Assembly: GCA_049318685.1 (NCBI GenBank) | Contig: JBMOFW010000098.1 | Span: forward strand, 1-10,419 | Source of the DNA: JAIXWP01 sp049318685 | GTDB taxonomy: Bacteria > Bacteroidota > Bacteroidia > Flavobacteriales_D > Sanyastnellaceae | Direction: 5' to 3' | Length of the DNA stretch: 10,419 bases | Program-made: the position numbers and the translations under genes | Part shown: positions 6,115 through 10,419 of the stretch, in pieces | How positions within the stretch are numbered: the stretch's first letter is position 1 | Layout: every line of letters begins with the position of its first letter | Notes under the pieces: model-generated | Database searches by the model: none | The model's input: the letters and a program-made list of their open reading frames with translations, nothing else | What the model was told of the DNA's origin: nothing

Positions 6115-8769
6115 CTAGTCGATTTTTAACTCTTCGCGACGTACAGCATGCTGCTTATCGTTGAGGTTGATTTTTCCTTTGCTTCTGAAGATGAAATAAT
6201 ATTTGCTGAATCCGTCGTATGGCTGCGGAGCAGCAAAGATTGGAATGAAGTTATGCTCTTTACAGAAATTCACCAACTGTGGACGGTTGTGTTCGTCGAT
6301 CGTTCCAATCTCATCAATAAACAGGGCAATCTTATTTTCTTCGCTGCTAATCGCCAAACGGTTGATGATACTCATTACGATCACCAAGCGAATCATACGG
6401 TCAGTACCATCTGACTCTACTTGTTCTTTCAAGTCAACACGCTTCACGGTACCTTTTACGTTGAGGTGAAGCTCAATGTCGAATAAGTCCGTAAAGTCAA
6501 CGGATTTGCCCCCGTCGAGGTATTGGTTGAGAATCTTCAAATCTTCGCCGGTTTCAAATTCGAAAGCCAATTGTGAAGAAAGATTTTCAATCGAAGCAAT
6601 GCGCTCCAATTCGTAAATCACTTTCTTATTGTCGACCAATTCGATTTTGAGCGATTCAATATTTGAAATGCGGGTTTTTGCTAGACTTTCGTTAAAGCGA
6701 TTGTAAACAAAGGTTTTAAACTCTTCGTAACGCTTTCTCAAATTGTATGCAGGGTTCGCAAACTGGGTAGAAATGCTACCTAACAAACCTTCGATACTGC
6801 GCTCTTTATCATTGATACAAGCAATTTCGTCTTCTACATATTTGATGAATTCTGTTTCATTCGCAATGGCAGAATTGGTTTTGAAACGCAATTGGTCAAA
6901 GCTACGGTCTTTCGAACCTTTGAGCGATTCACGGTCGGTATTGGCCAATCGGATTTTCGCATAAATTTCATCGAGAGATTCGGTGGTTTCATACTCCGTA
7001 GGTGTGATACCGAACATTTCAATTTCTTGCTTGCGCTTTTTCAATTCGATTAAGCGCTCTTCATTTTTGCGTGTTTCCTCGCGAAGGCTATCCAGAAGAT
7101 TTGTTTTCTCCGCAATTTCTTTTTTGAGTTTTTTCAAATCATCTTCCAGGGCATCGCGCTCATTTTTCATCGCACGCAATTCTGTACCCAATTCACCGGC
7201 TGCACGCTCCAATTCGGGTTTTGTTTCGATTTTGCGAAGCTTGTCTTTCACTACTTCGATATCGGTCAAAATCTTTTCTAATTCTTTGCGCGTTTTGTCG
7301 ATATGTAAAGAAACAGCCCATAATTTTTCAAGTTCGGCTTTCTCTTTTTTCAATTCAGCCAACTCATCTTTCAATGCTTTCACACTTGGCACATCGTGCA
7401 ATTCCATATTTTTTGGAAGCTCGATTTCACCATCGAAAATCTTCAAAGCAGTTCCCCCTTTGGTTACTTTTTTCTTCACCAATTTGTCCGGCATTGCGGC
7501 AAATTCTTGAGAGAAAATCGTATTCAAAAGCTTTCTCGTATCATCTTGATCCGTGATTTTTTGGATCAATTGATTGTCGTAGTTTTTAATTTGGTCTTCA
7601 AGACGCTTGCACTCTCCGTCGAGCTTGTTTAGCTTGCCTTCGAGTTGTTTGCCATTGAGATTTTGATTTTCGACCATCGTGATGCGTACCTCGGTTTCGC
7701 GGCGCTTTGCATCCAAATTGATCAACGACTCTTCAAGGAATTTTTTGTCTTCAAACGAGTTGATGACATCGATCTGCGTTTGAAGAGCGATGAATTCTTT
7801 TTCGCGAATTTCGATCTCCGTTTCTTTTTTACCGATTTCGCGGTTGAGTTCTTCTTGGCGAGGTTTATATTTTTCATTCACCACCACCAATGTGCTTTGA
7901 TAGGTCTTCTCTTTTTCGAGACGTGAGCTATCCAATTCATTGATTACACCTTGGTATTGCTTTTCAAAAGCATAGACCAAGTCGCTTACGATGCGATTTT
8001 TTGCACGGTATAAATTGACTACTTCGCGGAATTCTTCGAAATCTTTTTGGATCGATTTGATCGTGCGGATCTCGTCGTTGATACGAAGCAAATCGTTGAT
8101 GTCTTTCTTGTTCTTTTGAGAAAAATTGATTCCCTCATGCTCACGGTTATCAGCGATGATCAATGATTCTTTCAAGGACTTATTGGTGATCAATTTAGAA
8201 TTGATCAAATAGCGATAGATCTTAGAGAAGTTGTTGCTCAATCCGTCTGTGCGCACACTGTCTTCCAACCAAATCACAGCGTCGTTTTTGCGACCGCGTT
8301 GGTATACCGCGTTGAACACTTCTGTTTTTGATTTGAAGAGATACAGCTCAACGCCTTCTTTTTCGAGGGTTTCTTGCACTTCGTCCCAACGACGAATGCG
8401 TTGCTGTGTTCCATCTTTTTTGAAGAAATGATCGTGGTTGTATTCTCCGGTGAGGCGGAAGTATTCGAGTTCGCCTTCGCTATCACGTTTTACCAAGATG
8501 CAGTAATTGATGCTTTTCTTGATTTCGAAAAGTATATAGCTCTGGTTGTGCGTAGGAAAATAGTGGTGGATGGTTTCCTTATCTCCGCGACGCTGACCGG
8601 AAAAGGACATTTTACTTCCGTCTACAACAAACAAGAAGTTGAGCGTGTAGATCAACGTTGATTTACCTACGTTGTTCGGGCCAACGAGTTGAATGGAGTC
8701 GCAATCATCAAGACGCATTTCTGCGTTGACATAGGTGCTTGTATTAATGCCTATGATTCGTGTAATCAT
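6115..8769 (-). CDS. SMC-like coiled-coil ATPase (MksB/JetC-type role), 884 aa
   Basis: Predicted ABC/SMC-type ATPase that would dimerise through its heads and act on DNA. The N-terminal head has Walker A GPNNVGKST (30-38). Long coiled coil spans about 240-410 and 460-620, separated by a small non-coiled segment (about 415-460), much shorter than a classical SMC hinge. The C-terminal head has SDGTDRMIR (786-794) in the place of the LSGG-type signature, then Walker B IALFIDE (814-820), a D-loop-like region GTIDEHN, and FIPIFAAPQP. It is shorter than usual SMC, MukB or JetC proteins (about 1,100 residues or more). The SDGT / DEIG pattern resembles other large coiled-coil ATPases of uncertain function. 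ATG 8769 is chosen because the beta strand preceding Walker A starts right after it. It has its own promoter downstream of the transketolase genes. The kleisin- and KITE-like partners lie beyond the dioxygenase gene. Confidence 0.8.
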   Translation of the reverse strand: MITRIIGINTSTYVNAEMRLDDCDSIQLVGPNNVGKSTLIYTLNFLFVVDGSKMSFSGQRRGDKETIHHYFPTHNQSYILFEIKKSINYCILVKRDSEGELEYFRLTGEYNHDHFFKKDGTQQRIRRWDEVQETLEKEGVELYLFKSKTEVFNAVYQRGRKNDAVIWLEDSVRTDGLSNNFSKIYRYLINSKLITNKSLKESLIIADNREHEGINFSQKNKKDINDLLRINDEIRTIKSIQKDFEEFREVVNLYRAKNRIVSDLVYAFEKQYQGVINELDSSRLEKEKTYQSTLVVVNEKYKPRQEELNREIGKKETEIEIREKEFIALQTQIDVINSFEDKKFLEESLINLDAKRRETEVRITMVENQNLNGKQLEGKLNKLDGECKRLEDQIKNYDNQLIQKITDQDDTRKLLNTIFSQEFAAMPDKLVKKKVTKGGTALKIFDGEIELPKNMELHDVPSVKALKDELAELKKEKAELEKLWAVSLHIDKTRKELEKILTDIEVVKDKLRKIETKPELERAAGELGTELRAMKNERDALEDDLKKLKKEIAEKTNLLDSLREETRKNEERLIELKKRKQEIEMFGITPTEYETTESLDEIYAKIRLANTDRESLKGSKDRSFDQLRFKTNSAIANETEFIKYVEDEIACINDKERSIEGLLGSISTQFANPAYNLRKRYEEFKTFVYNRFNESLAKTRISNIESLKIELVDNKKVIYELERIASIENLSSQLAFEFETGEDLKILNQYLDGGKSVDFTDLFDIELHLNVKGTVKRVDLKEQVESDGTDRMIRLVIVMSIINRLAISSEENKIALFIDEIGTIDEHNRPQLVNFCKEHNFIPIFAAPQPYDGFSKYYFIFRSKGKINLNDKQHAVRREELKID

Positions 8770-8791
8770 GGTAAAAGAATTCGTTTAGGTC

Positions 8792-8806
8792 TACCCAAAT
8801 TGGGTA
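8792..8806 (-). promoter_or_regulatory. Dyad at the predicted start of the SMC-like transcript (candidate operator)
   Basis: TACCCAA, one A, TTGGGTA: a perfect 7-1-7 inverted repeat. The -7 box at 8812-8819 predicts initiation near 8805, so the dyad would occupy about +1 to +14, a classic repressor position, and lies 22 nt before the ATG. The stem would have only a one-base loop, so it is better read as a DNA site than as an RNA hairpin. Confidence 0.45.
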
Positions 8807-8811
8807 ACACG

Positions 8812-8842
8812 CAAATCTAGTCTCGCCCCAACAGTGGGACAA
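8812..8842 (-). promoter_or_regulatory. Promoter of the SMC-like ATPase gene
   Basis: On the minus strand TTG (8842-8840), 20 nt, then TAGATTTG (8819-8812). Spacing, -7 sequence and the bases TC after TTG are the same as in the promoter at 5068-5098. It makes the ATPase gene independent of the transketolase genes, whose coding sequence ends 39 nt upstream of the -33 element. Confidence 0.7.
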
Positions 8843-8880
8843 GTGTTGTTAATGAATTGAGGAAAACTCTGCTGAGCGAA

Positions 8881-9834
8881 TTATTTTCTGCTGATAACTT
8901 TTTTGGCAGCGGCAATGATATCGGTTGTTCCGAGACCATATTTTTCCATCAATTGATCAGGAGTACCGCTTTCACCAAAACTATCATGCACACCCACATG
9001 CTCGACAGGGGTAGGGCAGTGTTGAGCCAATGCTTGAGCCACCATGCTGCCAAGTCCTCCAATGATTTGGTGTTCTTCTGCCGTGACTACTGCTCCAGTT
9101 TTACGCGCACTATCCACGATGGCTTGAACATCAAGTGGTTTGATAGTATGGATATTGATCAAATCAACGGTGATGCCTTCTGCTTCTAACGCTTTTGCTG
9201 CTTCAACAGATTTCCAAACCAAGTGTCCGGTGGCAATGATGGTCACATGATGTCCGCTGTGGATATGCCAAGCTTTGCCGATTTCAAACTTTTGGTCAGG
9301 AGCAGTGAAATTGGTCACTTTCGGACGACCGAAGCGAAGATAAACCGGACCATGATGCTCTGCTATAGCCATGGTTGCCGCTTTGGTTTGATTGAAATCA
9401 CATGGATTGATTACCGTCATATTAGGCAACATGGCCATCATGCCAATATCTTCCAGAATTTGGTGGGTGGCGCCGTCTTCACCGAGCGTCAATCCAGCGT
9501 GAGAAGCGCAGATTTTTACATTTTTATCGCTATAGGCAATGCTTTGACGAATTTGGTCGTAAACACGTCCGGTCGAAAAGTTAGCAAATGTTCCAGTAAA
9601 TGGAATGTAGCCGCCAATGGTCATGCCTGCAGCCAAGCCCATCATATTGGCTTCTGCAATGCCTACTTGAAAAAAGCGCTCCGGAAAATCCTTTTTGAAG
9701 GCATCCATTTTCAACGATCCGATCAAATCAGCGCACAGGGCGACTACTTTCGGATTGTTTTTTCCCAATTCGTGCAAACCCTCTCCAAATCCAGAACGGG
9801 TGTCATTTGCGGTATATAATGTAAAATCTAACAT
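8881..9834 (-). CDS. Transketolase, C-terminal subunit (pyrimidine-binding and C-terminal domains)
   Basis: Second half of a split transketolase of the non-oxidative pentose phosphate pathway; it transfers two-carbon ketol units between sugar phosphates using thiamine diphosphate. It has 317 residues, the usual length for this subunit. The PYR domain includes FFQVGIAEANMMGLAAGM, where Glu61 should activate the cofactor, followed by FANFSTGRVYDQIR and SHAGLTLGEDGATHQ. The C-terminal domain follows (IIATGHLVWKSVEAA, TAEEHQIIGGLGSMVAQAL, FGESGTPDQLMEKYGL). It needs the N-terminal subunit encoded 32 nt upstream on the same strand, and the two form one operon. ATG 9834 gives the normal N-terminus. 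Confidence 0.95.
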   Translation of the reverse strand: MLDFTLYTANDTRSGFGEGLHELGKNNPKVVALCADLIGSLKMDAFKKDFPERFFQVGIAEANMMGLAAGMTIGGYIPFTGTFANFSTGRVYDQIRQSIAYSDKNVKICASHAGLTLGEDGATHQILEDIGMMAMLPNMTVINPCDFNQTKAATMAIAEHHGPVYLRFGRPKVTNFTAPDQKFEIGKAWHIHSGHHVTIIATGHLVWKSVEAAKALEAEGITVDLINIHTIKPLDVQAIVDSARKTGAVVTAEEHQIIGGLGSMVAQALAQHCPTPVEHVGVHDSFGESGTPDQLMEKYGLGTTDIIAAAKKVISRK

Positions 9835-9866
9835 CGTTGTAATTGTCTAGTTTGTTTCTATCCCGA

Positions 9867-10418
9867 TCAATAATCCCCAAGGGTTTCTTCGAGTTGACCT
9901 AGGGCATTGGCCAATTCGGCGTCATTTGGCGCTACGCCGTGCCATTTGTGTGTGCCTTCCATAAAGTCGACACCTTTACCCATGGCGGTAGTCATGAGGA
10001 TCATGACTGGTTTTCCTTTGCCGGTCATGTTTTTCGCTTGACCAACTGTTTCTAAAATAACAGCGATATCGTTGCCATTCATCTCGAGCACTTCCCAACC
10101 AAAGGCTTCCCATTTGGCGCGAAGATTTCCGAGGCTCAATACCTTTTCAGTAGGTCCATCGATCTGTTGACCGTTGACATCAATTGCCGAGATGATATTA
10201 TCAATCTTATTGTGAGCCGCGTACATGGCCGCTTCCCAAATTTGACCTTCTTGAATTTCACCATCTCCGTGAAGGGTGTACACCAATGTGTTGTCGCCAT
10301 TGAGTTTTTTGGCTTGTGCTGCGCCAAGTGCCACAGACAGTCCTTGTCCGAGCGATCCGCTTGCGACGCGAATGCCGGGCAATCCCTCGTGGGTAGTAGG
10401 GTGACCTTGTAAACGGGT
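9867..10418 (-). CDS. Transketolase, N-terminal subunit (thiamine diphosphate-binding), 5' end outside window
   Basis: First half of the split transketolase, binding the diphosphate of thiamine diphosphate. The frame stays open through the right edge; the visible part begins TRLQGHPTTHEGLPGIRVAS, so the real start is outside. GSLGQGLS is followed by the cofactor motif HGDGEIQEGQ... ending IDVNGQQIDG (GDG-to-N pattern), then KGKPVMILMTTAMGKGVDFME and KWHGVAPND. 183 complete codons are visible of a subunit normally about 280 residues long. The TGA stop at 9867 is 32 nt before the C-terminal subunit start. Splitting into two subunits is common in Bacteroidota and is not a frameshift: each part has a proper end or start. 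Confidence 0.95.
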   Translation of the reverse strand, partial: TRLQGHPTTHEGLPGIRVASGSLGQGLSVALGAAQAKKLNGDNTLVYTLHGDGEIQEGQIWEAAMYAAHNKIDNIISAIDVNGQQIDGPTEKVLSLGNLRAKWEAFGWEVLEMNGNDIAVILETVGQAKNMTGKGKPVMILMTTAMGKGVDFMEGTHKWHGVAPNDAELANALGQLEETLGDY

Positions 10419-10419
10419 G

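Noticed and set aside
6983..7510. Plus-strand open frame of 175 codons rich in Ser and Phe
   Set aside because: It is the antisense of the SMC coiled-coil region; the Ser/Phe-rich composition is what reversed Glu/Lys-rich codons give.
8824..8841. Small stem CCCA / TGGG after the transketolase genes as a terminator
   Set aside because: Only about 4 bp with no U-run, and it lies inside the SMC promoter spacer.
9835..9866. Possible frameshift splitting one transketolase gene
   Set aside because: The N part has a proper TGA after a normal C-terminus and the C part has its own ATG; two-subunit transketolase is a known arrangement.
1..10419. JetD/MksG TOPRIM nuclease, transposase, CRISPR array, tRNA or rRNA
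   Set aside because: Both strands were checked by eye; no frame with these motifs and no regular repeat-spacer or cloverleaf pattern was seen.

Overview
The window is bacterial chromosome, most likely from a member of the Bacteroidota, possibly Flavobacteriales. The evidence is threefold. Starts mostly lack Shine-Dalgarno sequences. Several genes have a TAnnTTTG -7 box, the Bacteroidota type of promoter. The transketolase is split into two adjacent subunit genes. Nothing points to a plasmid, phage, IS element, CRISPR array or RNA gene.

Layout from left to right. (1) 1-1547, minus: a DEAD-box RNA helicase (deaD-like) whose C-terminus runs off the left edge. Its leader of about 118 nt holds a 13-codon upstream ORF laid over a hairpin. 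(2) 1839-3092, plus: a PLP-dependent Cys/Met-metabolism enzyme of the cystathionine gamma-synthase / methionine gamma-lyase family. (3) 3169-5037, minus: an apparent three-gene operon made of a 40-codon small ORF, a 398-aa helical kleisin-like protein and a 177-aa KITE-like protein. (4) 5201-6073, plus: a YgiD/LigB-type class III extradiol dioxygenase with a Tat-like N-terminus. (5) 6115-8769, minus: an 884-aa SMC-like coiled-coil ATPase. (6) 8881-10418, minus: transketolase C-terminal and N-terminal subunits; the N subunit is cut by the right edge.

The most interesting content is the SMC-like ATPase plus kleisin-like plus KITE-like set. Together they look like a compact condensin-like complex related in plan to MksBEF/Wadjet (JetABC). 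No JetD/MksG-type TOPRIM nuclease is visible, and the ATPase carries unusual motifs (GPNNVGKS Walker A, SDGT where SMC proteins have the LSGG-type signature). The set is split in two by the oppositely oriented dioxygenase gene. Both halves nevertheless sit behind near-identical promoters, TTGTC-N18-TAGATTTG, which suggests matched expression. A perfect 7-1-7 dyad lies at the predicted transcription start of the ATPase gene. A previously unlisted 40-codon ORF leads the other half.

The two convergent gene ends (3093-3168 and 6074-6114) each carry a strong inverted repeat, and one is a perfect 28-bp palindrome built of heptamers. These probably act as bidirectional 3' ends. All family assignments come from reading motifs by eye. 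The condensin-like assignment in particular rests on architecture and gene grouping, not on a search.
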